Below, in pieces: positions 30,713 to 39,291 of a DNA stretch of 64,000 nt. The stretch is from Streptococcus mitis NCTC 12261 (GTDB lineage: Bacteria; Bacillota; Bacilli; Lactobacillales; Streptococcaceae): the NCBI RefSeq assembly GCF_000148585.2, contig NZ_CP028414.1:1107501-1171500 (forward strand). Reading direction: 5' to 3'. The translations under genes were made by a program, and so were the position numbers. The number at the start of each line of letters is the position of its first letter. Within the stretch, counting starts at the first letter, position 1. The notes below the pieces were generated by a model that was not told the origin of the DNA, made no database searches, and worked only from the letters and a program-made list of their open reading frames with translations.

Positions 30713-33631
30713 CTATTTCTCCACTTCTTTTTTCTTGTGTGCAAGAAATCCAAATCCACTCAAAACTCCTAGAAGTCCTAAGACTACAAGATTAGCATGA
30801 TCTTCTGTACCTGTATTAGGCAATTCCTCTCTCTTACTTGCTACAGAAGTCGGAATTTGTGAAGTTTCTTTTGTCGATTGTTCAGTTGGTGTCTTTGATT
30901 TTGGTACTTCTACCTTTGGTGTCTCAACCTTTGGCGTTTCAACCTTTGGTGTTTCAACTTTTGGTGTTTCAACTTTTGGCGTTTCAACCTTTGGTGACTC
31001 AACCTTTGGTGACTCAACCTTTGGTGTTTCAACTTTTGGTGTTTCAACTTTTGGCATTTCAACCTTTGGTGTTTCAACCTTTGGCGTTTCAACCTTTGGT
31101 GTTTCAACTTTTGGCGTTTCAACCTTTGGTGCCTCAACCTTTGGTTTCGTACCTACTGTGATAACTTCTTCTACTGCTTCTTCAGTAATCGTGGTTGGTT
31201 CATTCGGTGTTACTGCTCCTGTATTAGGATCCAAGGTATAAGTTGTCGTAGTAGTTGTCTTACCAGATTTACCAGGTCTTGTTACTTCACGATAATCTTT
31301 ATCTTTTGTACTATCTTCTACATAACGTGTTGTATATGGAGTAGTTGTTTCTACAACTGTTGGTTTCGTACCTACTGTGATAACTTCTTCTACTGCTTCT
31401 TCAGTAATCGTGGTTGGTTCATTCGGTGTTACTGCTCCTGTATTAGGATCCAAGGTATAAGTTGTCGTAGTAGTTGTTTTACCAGCTTTACCAGGTCTTG
31501 TTACTTCACGATAATCTTTATCTTTTGTATTATCTTCTACATAACGTATTGTATATGGAGTAGTTGTTTCTACAACTGTTGGTTTCGTACCTACTATAAT
31601 AACTTCTTCTACTGCTTCTTCAGTAATCGTGGTTGGTTCGTTCGATGTTACTGCACCTGTATTAGGATTTAAGGTATAAGTTGTTGTAGTAGTTGTTTTA
31701 CCAGCTTTACCAGTTCTTGTTACTTCTCGATAGTCTTTATCTTTTGTATTATCTTCTACATAACGTGTTGTATATGGAGTAGTTGTTTCTACAACTGTTG
31801 GTTTCGTACCTACTTTAACCACTTTTGGTACCATAGGAGTTTCTTTTTCAGTCGGCTTACCGTCAGTTACAATACCATCAAGTTCATTCACAATTTTAGG
31901 TGTTGTAGTTACAATTTTACCTTCGCTACCGTTCGATTCAACAATTTCCGTACCATAGTCGATTGTTTTGTCTTCTACATAAGTTGTTGTAATTGGAATT
32001 TTTGTTTCTGTTTCTACAGGTGGTAAGTTATTCTCATACTTCTGTTTATACACATAGGTAATGACAGTTTCACCTTTCACAATCTCTGTAATATCTTGTT
32101 TGTCTTGTTCTTTAAAGGTATAACGCTTGTTCTCAAAGTCCAAATCGGTCGGATGAGTTAAAGATACATCAGAACCTACTTCTTTAAGTTCAGATTTAAC
32201 ACTAGGTGCAATTTCAACACCTTGTTCGTTTACAAACTTCTGAGTCACTAAACCTTTGTTTTGAACTTCTGTATAAGTAACAGTATGGAAAGTGCGAGAC
32301 ACACCGTTGATTGCTTTTTCTGTATCTGTCAATTCAACTCTTTGGAGATTTGATGCATAAACAATGCGAGGTGTAAACTGATTACGTTTATTAGGAACTA
32401 CTTTACTAGCAATGTACTCTTTTTGAGAAATTGTATTTTCTCCAAGTAAAGATGTTTCTTGTCTATAAGTGTAATCAGCACCAGCTGAACGTACTTCAAA
32501 CTCGGATAATTTAGATTTTGGAATATCAGAAGACGTTATAACCCCTTTACCCTTAAAACCTTGGACATCTAAGAATTTTGCATATAAATCTTTAATTGGA
32601 ATAATATTTCCTTGCTTATCCTTATAAGTATAAGTTCGAGTATAACCAATGAAATCAGTATGATTTTCAGCACGTCGAGTTAAGTTTTTAATAATTACAT
32701 GAGTCTCAACAGGTTTACTGCTAAATGTAGCGTAAAGTTTGGTTTCTTCAGGTAGCGTATACTCAAATTTAGCAGTTGTCTCAATACTACCGATACCGTA
32801 AATACTAGATAAAACACTATCTGAACGAGGTGTGATGGTGTAACTATACACAGTGTTTGGAGTTAGTTCCACTATACGAGCAGGATACCCGATATTCACA
32901 CGATTTGTTGCATATTTATCTGTAATTCCAATTCGAGCAGGTACCTTAATAAATGTTTCTGTAACTTCCTCAGTAGTTGGTTTCGATACTGCATTATACA
33001 AACCTTGAGAATCAGTTAACTCCAATTCATTCGCTTTCAAATACCGAATTTCACCGCTACTTGATGTAATCGGGCTAACTGACGCTTCTTTCGAGACATC
33101 TTCATCGATATCTCGACTATTTACCTGAGAAACTAATCTAGCTTTTACTTTAATATAATTAGCATTGATAAGAGTATTTTTAAACTCATCAATCTTCGTT
33201 CTATCCGCTTTCACTTGCTCTTGTTCAGCTTTTGCAGACTCTAAATCACGAATTTGAGCATCTACTTTCTCTTCGGCAGTTGTGCGTAAATGTGTAACCT
33301 CAGAAGAACTATTTGCAACACCTACATTTTCAGTGGGTGTTTCTGTAACCTTAACCCCTAAAGCTTTTACTTCTTCAACTTTAGCTTTTAACTCGGTTTC
33401 TTTTACCGTATGTGTTGTACTCGTTTCATACTCACTTTGAACCACAGTTTCGCTAGGTGGAGTCTGTGCTGCATTAGGAGGTGTACTTGAATTTGGCTGT
33501 TCATCAGCGCTTACAATCCCATTTAAAAATAAACTCCCTAAAGCAGTCGTTAGGATAATACCACTTAACAAACCTAACTTAGTTTTACGGAGATATCCAT
33601 GACCTTTTTCTTGTTTTACTGCTTTATGCAA
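30713..33631 (-). CDS. Repeat-rich LPXTG cell-wall-anchored surface protein
   Basis: About 972 residues. The signal region KQEKGHGYLRKTKLGLLSG plus a hydrophobic core ends at VSADE. A helical segment (about 80-125) and a non-repetitive, Tyr/Thr-rich region follow, then a MucBP-like stretch (GLVTQKFVNEQGVEIAPS to YVYKQKYE). Three 73-residue repeats, each starting VGTKPTVVETTTPYT and ending EEAVEEV, lead into about 16 PKVET-type pentapeptides. The end is the sortase signal LPNTG, a hydrophobic helix and HKKKEVEK. It is probably an adhesin; the ligand is unknown. I choose TTG 33631 because AAAGTTGGTG lies six bases upstream and no in-frame ATG exists; the start could also be a decayed one. Confidence 0.88.
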   Translation of the reverse strand: MHKAVKQEKGHGYLRKTKLGLLSGIILTTALGSLFLNGIVSADEQPNSSTPPNAAQTPPSETVVQSEYETSTTHTVKETELKAKVEEVKALGVKVTETPTENVGVANSSSEVTHLRTTAEEKVDAQIRDLESAKAEQEQVKADRTKIDEFKNTLINANYIKVKARLVSQVNSRDIDEDVSKEASVSPITSSSGEIRYLKANELELTDSQGLYNAVSKPTTEEVTETFIKVPARIGITDKYATNRVNIGYPARIVELTPNTVYSYTITPRSDSVLSSIYGIGSIETTAKFEYTLPEETKLYATFSSKPVETHVIIKNLTRRAENHTDFIGYTRTYTYKDKQGNIIPIKDLYAKFLDVQGFKGKGVITSSDIPKSKLSEFEVRSAGADYTYRQETSLLGENTISQKEYIASKVVPNKRNQFTPRIVYASNLQRVELTDTEKAINGVSRTFHTVTYTEVQNKGLVTQKFVNEQGVEIAPSVKSELKEVGSDVSLTHPTDLDFENKRYTFKEQDKQDITEIVKGETVITYVYKQKYENNLPPVETETKIPITTTYVEDKTIDYGTEIVESNGSEGKIVTTTPKIVNELDGIVTDGKPTEKETPMVPKVVKVGTKPTVVETTTPYTTRYVEDNTKDKDYREVTRTGKAGKTTTTTTYTLNPNTGAVTSNEPTTITEEAVEEVIIVGTKPTVVETTTPYTIRYVEDNTKDKDYREVTRPGKAGKTTTTTTYTLDPNTGAVTPNEPTTITEEAVEEVITVGTKPTVVETTTPYTTRYVEDSTKDKDYREVTRPGKSGKTTTTTTYTLDPNTGAVTPNEPTTITEEAVEEVITVGTKPKVEAPKVETPKVETPKVETPKVETPKVEMPKVETPKVETPKVESPKVESPKVETPKVETPKVETPKVETPKVETPKVEVPKSKTPTEQSTKETSQIPTSVASKREELPNTGTEDHANLVVLGLLGVLSGFGFLAHKKKEVEK
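30900..31141 (-). repeat. PKVET-type 15-bp coding repeats
   Basis: About 16 in-frame copies of a 15-base unit encode PKVET with variants PKVEM, PKVES and PKVEV. This is a proline-rich wall-spanning stalk ahead of the LPNTG anchor. Identical neighbouring units make copy number likely to vary by slippage. Confidence 0.9.
31142..31798 (-). repeat. Three 219-bp tandem coding repeats
   Basis: The boundary TGGTTTCGTACC recurs at 31142, 31361, 31580 and 31799, exactly 219 bases (73 codons) apart. The copies are nearly identical at DNA level, especially the first two on the plus strand, which indicates recent duplication or gene conversion. They encode Thr-rich beta-domain repeats related to G5/Rib-like stalk modules; the exact fold class is uncertain. 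Confidence 0.93.
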
Positions 33632-33668
33632 TAGAAACACCAACTTTCATTTATTTGTATTGTTAATA

Positions 33669-33696
33669 TTATTACATAATTAGCTAAAAAAGTAAA
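33669..33696 (-). promoter_or_regulatory. Promoter of the LPXTG surface protein gene
   Basis: The minus strand has TTTACT (33691-33696), a 16-base spacer and TAATAA (33669-33674), just upstream of an eight-codon frame (33624-33650, MKVGVSIA) that overlaps the TTG start. Confidence 0.5.
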
Positions 33697-34084
33697 GGTC
33701 TCAACTCAAGAATTAAATACAATAAATTTATAAAAACTTCCTAACTACTATACTAGAATTTTCTACAATTCAAAAAACAATATCAGAACGGATTGATACT
33801 GATACGAAACAAAAAACAAAATGACTCTTTATACATCTATAGTAGGATTCAAGACAGATTATTTATTTCTTAATCGATATATAAAAGGAATCCTGATTAA
33901 ACTGTCTTTAAAACTTAAGAAATCAAGGATATGATAAAAGGAATGGATATCAGTATATCTATTTTTACCATCTCAAAAGTAGATCCAGAGAATATAACTG
34001 TTCTCTTATGATGAGACTTTGGAGGCAACCATTCTGTCTTGTTTTATGAAAGAATAGCTTAACCTTTTACTTAAAATATTCAGA

Positions 34085-34115
34085 TAAAAAAAGAGAGAAC
34101 GATTTTGTTCTCTCG
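34085..34115 (-). terminator. Terminator after guaA
   Basis: GAGAGAAC pairs with GTTCTCTC around a short loop, with a seven-base T run on the minus strand. Confidence 0.85.
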
Positions 34116-34160
34116 AAATCCTTATTTTTCATTTACTATAAGAGTAAAGTATTTATAGCT

Positions 34161-35723
34161 TTACTCCCACTCAACTGTTGCAGGTGGTTTACTTGTAATA
34201 TCATAGACGATGCGGTTAACGTGGTCCACTTCGTTTACGATACGTACAGAAATCTTTTGAAGGACATCCCAAGGAATCTTTGCAAAGTCAGCTGTCATAC
34301 CATCGATAGAGGTGATAGCACGGATTGCAATCGTGTAGTCATATGTACGACCGTCACCCATAACACCGACTGAACGAACGCCTGTGTTCACTGTGAAGTA
34401 TTGCCAGATATCGCGGTCAAGACCTGCTTTAGCAATTTCCTCACGAAGGATAGCGTCTGATTCACGAACGGTTTCTAGTTTCTCTTCAGTGATTTCACCC
34501 ATGACACGGATAGCAAGTCCTGGTCCTGGAAATGGTTGGCGCCATACGATATGGTCTGGCATACCAAGCTCTGTACCAAGGGCACGAACTTCATCTTTAT
34601 AGAGAGTGTTGAGTGGTTCAATCAATTCAAACTGCATGTCTTCTGGAAGACCACCCACGTTGTGGTGTGACTTGATAGTTTGAGCTGTATCTGTACCAGA
34701 CTCGATAACGTCTGTGTATAAGGTACCTTGAGCAAGGAATTTCACATCTTTGAGCTTACTTGCTTCGTCATCAAAGACATACACAAATTCGTTACCGATG
34801 ATTTTACGTTTTTGTTCTGGGTCAGAAACGCCAGCAAGTTTATCAAGGAAACGTTTAGCAGCGTCTGCTTTGACGATATTCAAACCAAACTTACCACCAA
34901 GCATGTCCATAACTTGGTCCGCTTCTCCTTTACGAAGAAGACCGTGGTCTACAAAGATACAGATTAATTGATTGCCAATAGCCTTTTGGAGAAGAACCCC
35001 AACAACTGAAGAGTCAACCCCACCTGATAGACCAAGAAGGACACGTTTATCACCGACGGTTTCACGAATTTTTTGGATCTGCATATCAATGAAGTTATCC
35101 ATTGACCAGTCGCCTTTAGCCTTACAGATGTTAAGGGCAAAGTTACGAAGGATGTCATTCCCGTATACAGAATGGCGAACTTCAGGGTGGAATTGGATAC
35201 CGTAAATGTGTTTATCTGGGTTTTCGATGGCTGCGTATGGGCAGTCAGCTGATGTACCTGTACGAACAAAGTCAGCAGGAATTTCAGTAACCGCATCACC
35301 ATGGCTCATCAAAACAGTCTGCTCGTCTGGTGTTGATTCAAAAAGAGCTGATGATGTGTGAGTAAGAGTTGATTGACCGTATTCACGATTTCCAGCATCA
35401 CCTGCAGGAACAACTTTTCCTCCAAGTTTATGGGTCAATAACTGCATACCATAACAAATTCCCAAAATAGGAATTCCAAGTTCGAAGATTTCTGGGTCAA
35501 TATCAAATGAACCATCTTCGTATACAGAGTTTGGACCACCTGAAAGGATGATTCCTACAGGGTTGATTTCACGAACTTCAGCAGCTGAAATTTTATGGCT
35601 TTTTAGTTCTGAAAAAACACCAATCTCACGGATACGGCGTGAAATCAGCTGGTTGTATTGGCTACCATAGTCCAATACGATGATTTTTTCTACATCTTGC
35701 AAATCAGTTGAAATGTTGCTCAT
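34161..35723 (-). CDS. guaA: GMP synthase (glutamine-hydrolysing)
   Basis: A 520-residue two-domain enzyme converting XMP to GMP. The class I glutamine amidotransferase has GICYGMQLL (nucleophilic Cys near residue 93) and FHPEV. The ATP-pyrophosphatase has [17 protein letters not shown] near 230, and the C-terminal dimerisation domain ends [17 protein letters not shown]. It is a single-gene unit with its own terminator and an extended -10 (TGATAGAAT) upstream, divergent from a GntR regulator. No purine riboswitch was recognised in the short leader. Confidence 0.97.
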   Translation of the reverse strand: MSNISTDLQDVEKIIVLDYGSQYNQLISRRIREIGVFSELKSHKISAAEVREINPVGIILSGGPNSVYEDGSFDIDPEIFELGIPILGICYGMQLLTHKLGGKVVPAGDAGNREYGQSTLTHTSSALFESTPDEQTVLMSHGDAVTEIPADFVRTGTSADCPYAAIENPDKHIYGIQFHPEVRHSVYGNDILRNFALNICKAKGDWSMDNFIDMQIQKIRETVGDKRVLLGLSGGVDSSVVGVLLQKAIGNQLICIFVDHGLLRKGEADQVMDMLGGKFGLNIVKADAAKRFLDKLAGVSDPEQKRKIIGNEFVYVFDDEASKLKDVKFLAQGTLYTDVIESGTDTAQTIKSHHNVGGLPEDMQFELIEPLNTLYKDEVRALGTELGMPDHIVWRQPFPGPGLAIRVMGEITEEKLETVRESDAILREEIAKAGLDRDIWQYFTVNTGVRSVGVMGDGRTYDYTIAIRAITSIDGMTADFAKIPWDVLQKISVRIVNEVDHVNRIVYDITSKPPATVEWE

Positions 35724-35805
35724 CTTTTTCCTTTCTCAAAAGAAATATCTTTTTTCAATATTCTATCACAAATAAGGGCGAATTACCAACTAAACAAGGC
35801 GAAGT

Positions 35806-35835
35806 TTGACTTTTTCTAGTTTATTGGGGTACAAT
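35806..35835 (+). promoter_or_regulatory. Promoter of the GntR regulator gene
   Basis: TTGACT (35806-35811), an 18-base spacer and TACAAT (35830-35835). Confidence 0.6.
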
Positions 35836-35864
35836 AGAGAAAAGATAGAAATGAAGTGAAAAAT

Positions 35865-36563
35865 ATGCTACCCGCTTATATGAAAATCCATGATCAGATT
35901 AAAAAGGATATTGACGAACATCGTTGGGCTATTGGTGAGAGACTTCCCAGTGAAAGAGATTTAGCAGAGCAGTTTGAGGTCAGTCGCATGACCCTCCGAC
36001 AAGCTATTTCCCTCTTGGTCGAAGAAGGAGTTTTAGAGCGCCGTGTAGGAAGTGGCACCTTTGTATCCAGTACACGTGTACAAGAAAAGATGAGAGGGAC
36101 AACCAGTTTTACTGAAATTGTTAAGTCCCAAGGTAAAGTACCCTCTAGCCAACTCATTTCCTACAGAAAAACCATTCCCAATGAACAGGAAGTTGCCAAG
36201 CTAGGAATTTCTCCTACCGAAAATATTATCCGAATGGAACGTGTTCGCTATGCCGACCAAGTTCCTCTGGTTTATGAAGTTGCTTCTATTCCTGAAAAAT
36301 TCATTAAGGACTTTAAAAAAGAAGAAATCACCAGTCATTTCTTCCAAACCTTGCAAAAACACGGCTACCGTATAGGCAAATCTCAACAAACTATTTATGC
36401 TCGCCTTGCTAAAGAAAAGATTGCCCACTATTTGGAAGTTGAAAAAGGACATGCTATTCTTGGTTTGACTCAGGTTTCCTACCTAGAAGATGGTACTGCT
36501 TTTGAATACGTAAAAAGTCAGTATGTAGGCGAACGCTTTGAATTTTATCTTGAAAATAATTAG
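35865..36563 (+). CDS. GntR-family regulator, HutC/UTRA type
   Basis: A 232-residue regulator: N-terminal winged helix (IHDQIKKDIDEHRWAIGERLPSERDLAEQFEVSRMTLRQAISLLVEEGVLERRVGSGTFV) and a C-terminal UTRA effector domain (about 85-230) with MERVRYADQVPLVYEVASIP. UTRA domains bind small ligands such as sugar phosphates; the one here is not known. I start at ATG 35865 (MLPAYMKIHD); a GTG three codons earlier is possible. It is divergent from guaA and is not clearly co-transcribed with a target, so what it controls is open. Confidence 0.9.
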   Translation: MLPAYMKIHDQIKKDIDEHRWAIGERLPSERDLAEQFEVSRMTLRQAISLLVEEGVLERRVGSGTFVSSTRVQEKMRGTTSFTEIVKSQGKVPSSQLISYRKTIPNEQEVAKLGISPTENIIRMERVRYADQVPLVYEVASIPEKFIKDFKKEEITSHFFQTLQKHGYRIGKSQQTIYARLAKEKIAHYLEVEKGHAILGLTQVSYLEDGTAFEYVKSQYVGERFEFYLENN

Positions 36564-36577
36564 ATTACTATGCAAAA

Positions 36578-36608
36578 ACTCTCTGTCACGGACAAAGAGT
36601 CTTTTTTA
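36578..36608. terminator. Terminator between the GntR and DMT genes
   Basis: ACTCTCTGTC pairs with GACAAAGAGT (one mismatch) around ACG, then a T run. It lies between convergent genes. Confidence 0.8.
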
Positions 36609-37502
36609 TTTCTCTAAGAGTAAATCTTTCAAAGAAATCAGAGTTACAGCAAACAATATCATTGCCATGCCAAGAAAATCAATAGGATAAAATTGTTCAT
36701 TCATAATTAGGAAGGCAAAGAAAACCGCCGAGATTGGCTCAATTGAAGCCAACAAACTTGACTTGACCGGTCCAATCAGACTGGCTCCTTTTAAGAACGC
36801 TGTATAGGCAAAGACAGTCCCGATAAGGATAATGCCTGCAAAAGCAAGAAGAAAATCAAGACTAGTTGGGATAGCAGTCTGTAGAACTCCTGTAAAAGGA
36901 AGGGCGACTAAACCTGCTATGACCATTCCCACACCAATGACCAAACTACTCCCCCACTTCTTAATCAAGGCTATGGGCAAAATGATATAAAGTGCGTAAG
37001 TCAGAGAAGAAAAGAGACCCCAGAACAGACCGGCAGGTGTCATGGATAACTGGTCCAACTGCCCATGAGTGGCGATCAGAAAGGTCCCTCCGATGGCTAA
37101 TATGATAGAAACAATCTCTCCCAGTGTCGGTGCTACCTTATCCTTGATACAGCTATAAATCAAAATCCCGACAGGGCAAACATACTGAAGCACCGTCGCG
37201 GTCCCTGCATTGGTCTCCTGAATAGCAGTTAGATAGGCAAATTGGTTGAGGAAGAGACCAATTAGAGCAAAAATAAGAAGAGACAGCAAACTCTTCTTAT
37301 CCGTTAAAAAGGCCAGCATTTTATCCTTTGCAGTAACATAAGCCAAGAACATGAGAATCCCACCAGCGATTAAAAGACGCAAGTTGGTCAAAACCAGAGC
37401 CGAAATTCCGTGCGCCATCAGGTATTGGCCACTCGTTCCTGACAAGCCCCAAGCAATACCAGCCACAACTGTTAGTAAAGTCCCTTTTAAACTATTTGAC
37501 AT
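36606..37502 (-). CDS. DMT-superfamily (EamA) transporter
   Basis: A 298-residue membrane protein with ten predicted helices formed by two EamA repeats: GTLLTVVAGIAWGLSGTSGQYL at the start and GLFWGLFSSLTYALYIILPIAL in the second half. Such proteins usually export amino acids or other metabolites; the substrate cannot be assigned. It is third in an apparent operon after cppA and the serine hydrolase, eight bases downstream of the latter. Confidence 0.9.
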   Translation of the reverse strand: MSNSLKGTLLTVVAGIAWGLSGTSGQYLMAHGISALVLTNLRLLIAGGILMFLAYVTAKDKMLAFLTDKKSLLSLLIFALIGLFLNQFAYLTAIQETNAGTATVLQYVCPVGILIYSCIKDKVAPTLGEIVSIILAIGGTFLIATHGQLDQLSMTPAGLFWGLFSSLTYALYIILPIALIKKWGSSLVIGVGMVIAGLVALPFTGVLQTAIPTSLDFLLAFAGIILIGTVFAYTAFLKGASLIGPVKSSLLASIEPISAVFFAFLIMNEQFYPIDFLGMAMILFAVTLISLKDLLLEK

Positions 37503-37510
37503 GTCTCTCC

Positions 37511-38446
37511 TTACTCTTCTTTACGAATCAAGTCCATCACTTGATTGCGGTCTAATATCCACTGGGCTCGTTCATCCTTTTCATAGGTACGATTCGATAG
37601 GAAAATGACCGCTTCTTGCTTCTGGCGATTCCACATGATAAAGGTACCTGTATAGCCCGTATGGTCTAGCCAATCTCCTTCCAAATTCCATGCCAAAGAA
37701 CGTTCCTTATCATCCAAAGGTGAAAAGTTTTGACTCAAATTTCTTGCAAAATCATCTGCTAAATAGTGTTCTAAAAAGATTTGTAAATCCTTTACAGTCG
37801 AAAACAAACCAGCACTACCAGCATGTCTACCCAAGAGACGAGCCTTGGGATCATGAACTTTTCCTGCCTCCACACCTCTGACTGTTGGAACAGCACGCTC
37901 AACAGGACCAAACTGGGTTTCCATCATTCCCCAAGGTTTCCAGACTTGCTCCTGTAAAATCTCATCCAGGTCTTGATTAAAGATTCTTTCCAAAATAAAA
38001 CCCAACAGCAAAAAATGGACATCCGAATAAAGAAAGGCTGGCTGATTTCGTCTCCTGAGATGAAACATAGCTTCCTTTAATTCTAAGGCTGTTAAAAGAT
38101 CTCTATTGGGAATAAAAGGATCAAGAGCTGTTGCGTGAGTCAAGAGCTGGCGAATAGTGATATCTGGATAATCACTTTCAGGTAAAAAATCGGTTACTGG
38201 TCTGTCAATATCTAATTGACCGTTTTCCCACAAAAAAGTAAAAACGGTGCCAACGCCAACAACCTTGCTGACACTAGCTAGGTCATAAACTAGTCCTGCC
38301 TCAGTCTGCAAGCCATGCTCTGGGTCACTCTGGCCTAAATAGACCTCCGTCCATTGATTGTCCTTAAAATACGCAAAAGAGGCTCCGGGATAGATCCCTG
38401 CCTCGATTTGTTCTTCTATTTTTTTAATAATCTTGGTCCACTTCAT
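37511..38446 (-). CDS. Serine hydrolase, class C beta-lactamase-like family
   Basis: A 311-residue member of the beta-lactamase/transpeptidase-like family. It has the SxxK motif in DLASVSKVVGVGT (near residue 57), a YxN-like YSDVHFLLLG (near 141), and a third-box HTGYTGT (near 256) in place of KTG. It has no evident signal peptide, so it is probably a cytoplasmic esterase or peptidase rather than a resistance enzyme. It overlaps the end of cppA by four bases. Confidence 0.87.
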   Translation of the reverse strand: MKWTKIIKKIEEQIEAGIYPGASFAYFKDNQWTEVYLGQSDPEHGLQTEAGLVYDLASVSKVVGVGTVFTFLWENGQLDIDRPVTDFLPESDYPDITIRQLLTHATALDPFIPNRDLLTALELKEAMFHLRRRNQPAFLYSDVHFLLLGFILERIFNQDLDEILQEQVWKPWGMMETQFGPVERAVPTVRGVEAGKVHDPKARLLGRHAGSAGLFSTVKDLQIFLEHYLADDFARNLSQNFSPLDDKERSLAWNLEGDWLDHTGYTGTFIMWNRQKQEAVIFLSNRTYEKDERAQWILDRNQVMDLIRKEE

Positions 38447-39168
38447 ACTTCTTCAAACCACAATTCAACATTATTTCTATCTTTACCAAGGAAGAATTTT
38501 TCAGACTTAGGAATAAAATATTCTGTAGACTCAAACCTCTGGCACAGACTGGCTAAATCTAATTCATTGACCAAGAACTTGAGCATAGACAAGTCCCAGG
38601 TAACCGTACTGTCCACAGTCAGATCCTGCCCCTGAGCTGGAATAAAATCAAGGGATTCTCCAACTTCAGATGGCTCCAAGAAACTATCAACATCAGTTGG
38701 GAGATGTAATTCCATAGAAATCTCAAATTTACTTAAAGAAATTGATTCGAGATCTGTTTGAAATCTAGGCTTTTCTTCTACTTCTACTAGACTTTCTCTA
38801 TCATCTTCCGCATGAATCAAAACCAAATCATCTTCGGGTGAAAAAATCTCAAAAGCGTAGCCATTTTGACCTTTATATAATTGATGAATCGAATCTGTTT
38901 TAGCTAATAAGGCCTCGATTTCTAAGGGATTTTCTACCTTGACAATCAATCTAGCTAGTTTTTTTCTTCCCTCTACCTTACGAGTGCGCATACTTGGAGC
39001 TTCTTCTAAAACCAGCTTTTCTAAACCTGTTTGATCACCTAGTGACAGAAAGGCTGACTCTTCTAATAAGGCCTTCATGCCAAGGGTTCCTATATAAAAT
39101 GTTTCATTTAATTTTCTATTATTAACTTTTAAAGTAGGAATAATCCGTACAATCTGATTTACATTCAT
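38443..39168 (-). CDS. cppA: CppA family protein
   Basis: A 241-residue protein matching streptococcal CppA, historically described as a C3-degrading proteinase. The sequence suggests tandem glyoxalase/VOC-like alpha-beta modules (QIVRIIPTLKVNNRKLNETFYIGTLGMKAL), and I see no protease motif or signal peptide, so the proteinase label should be treated with caution. The start is ATG 39168 (MNVNQIVRI) after TTGGAGGAG; four extra upstream codons are ignored. It is first in an operon with the serine hydrolase and the DMT transporter. Confidence 0.88.
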   Translation of the reverse strand: MNVNQIVRIIPTLKVNNRKLNETFYIGTLGMKALLEESAFLSLGDQTGLEKLVLEEAPSMRTRKVEGRKKLARLIVKVENPLEIEALLAKTDSIHQLYKGQNGYAFEIFSPEDDLVLIHAEDDRESLVEVEEKPRFQTDLESISLSKFEISMELHLPTDVDSFLEPSEVGESLDFIPAQGQDLTVDSTVTWDLSMLKFLVNELDLASLCQRFESTEYFIPKSEKFFLGKDRNNVELWFEEV

Positions 39169-39260
39169 AAACTCCTCCAACTCTTTTATTTTAAAGGATT
39201 TTAGAATTTTTTACAAGAAATTATGCTCAGATTTACCTTTTTTTCGTAAAATTTCATCTA

Positions 39261-39284
39261 AAAAACCGAGGATTTCCTCGGTTT
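39261..39284 (-). terminator. Terminator after glpF
   Basis: AAACCGAGGA pairs with TCCTCGGTTT, followed by a T run on the minus strand. Confidence 0.88.
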
Positions 39285-39291
39285 CAATTTC

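Larger units (their letters stand above)
33632..34160. other. Long spacer between the LPXTG gene and guaA
   Basis: The 529 bases contain the promoter of the surface protein gene (33669-33696), the guaA terminator (34085-34115) and otherwise A/T-rich sequence. A frame from 33943 reads MDISISIFTISKVDPENITVLL, then two stops, then DFGGNHSVLFYERIA. It might be a relic of a lost gene, but I do not recognise it. No intact gene is seen. Confidence 0.4.

Noticed and set aside
30838..31161. Open plus-strand frame of Leu/Phe/Gln/Pro repeats
   Set aside because: It is the antisense of the PKVET coding repeats of the LPXTG protein; the repeat keeps the opposite frame open. It has no start signal of its own.
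30900..31798. Tandem repeats as possible CRISPR or mobile DNA
   Set aside because: They are in-frame coding repeats of 15 and 219 bases inside one surface protein gene.
37511..38446. Beta-lactamase resistance gene
   Set aside because: It belongs to the broad serine-hydrolase family, lacks a signal peptide and has HTG in place of KTG; there is no evidence of antibiotic hydrolysis.
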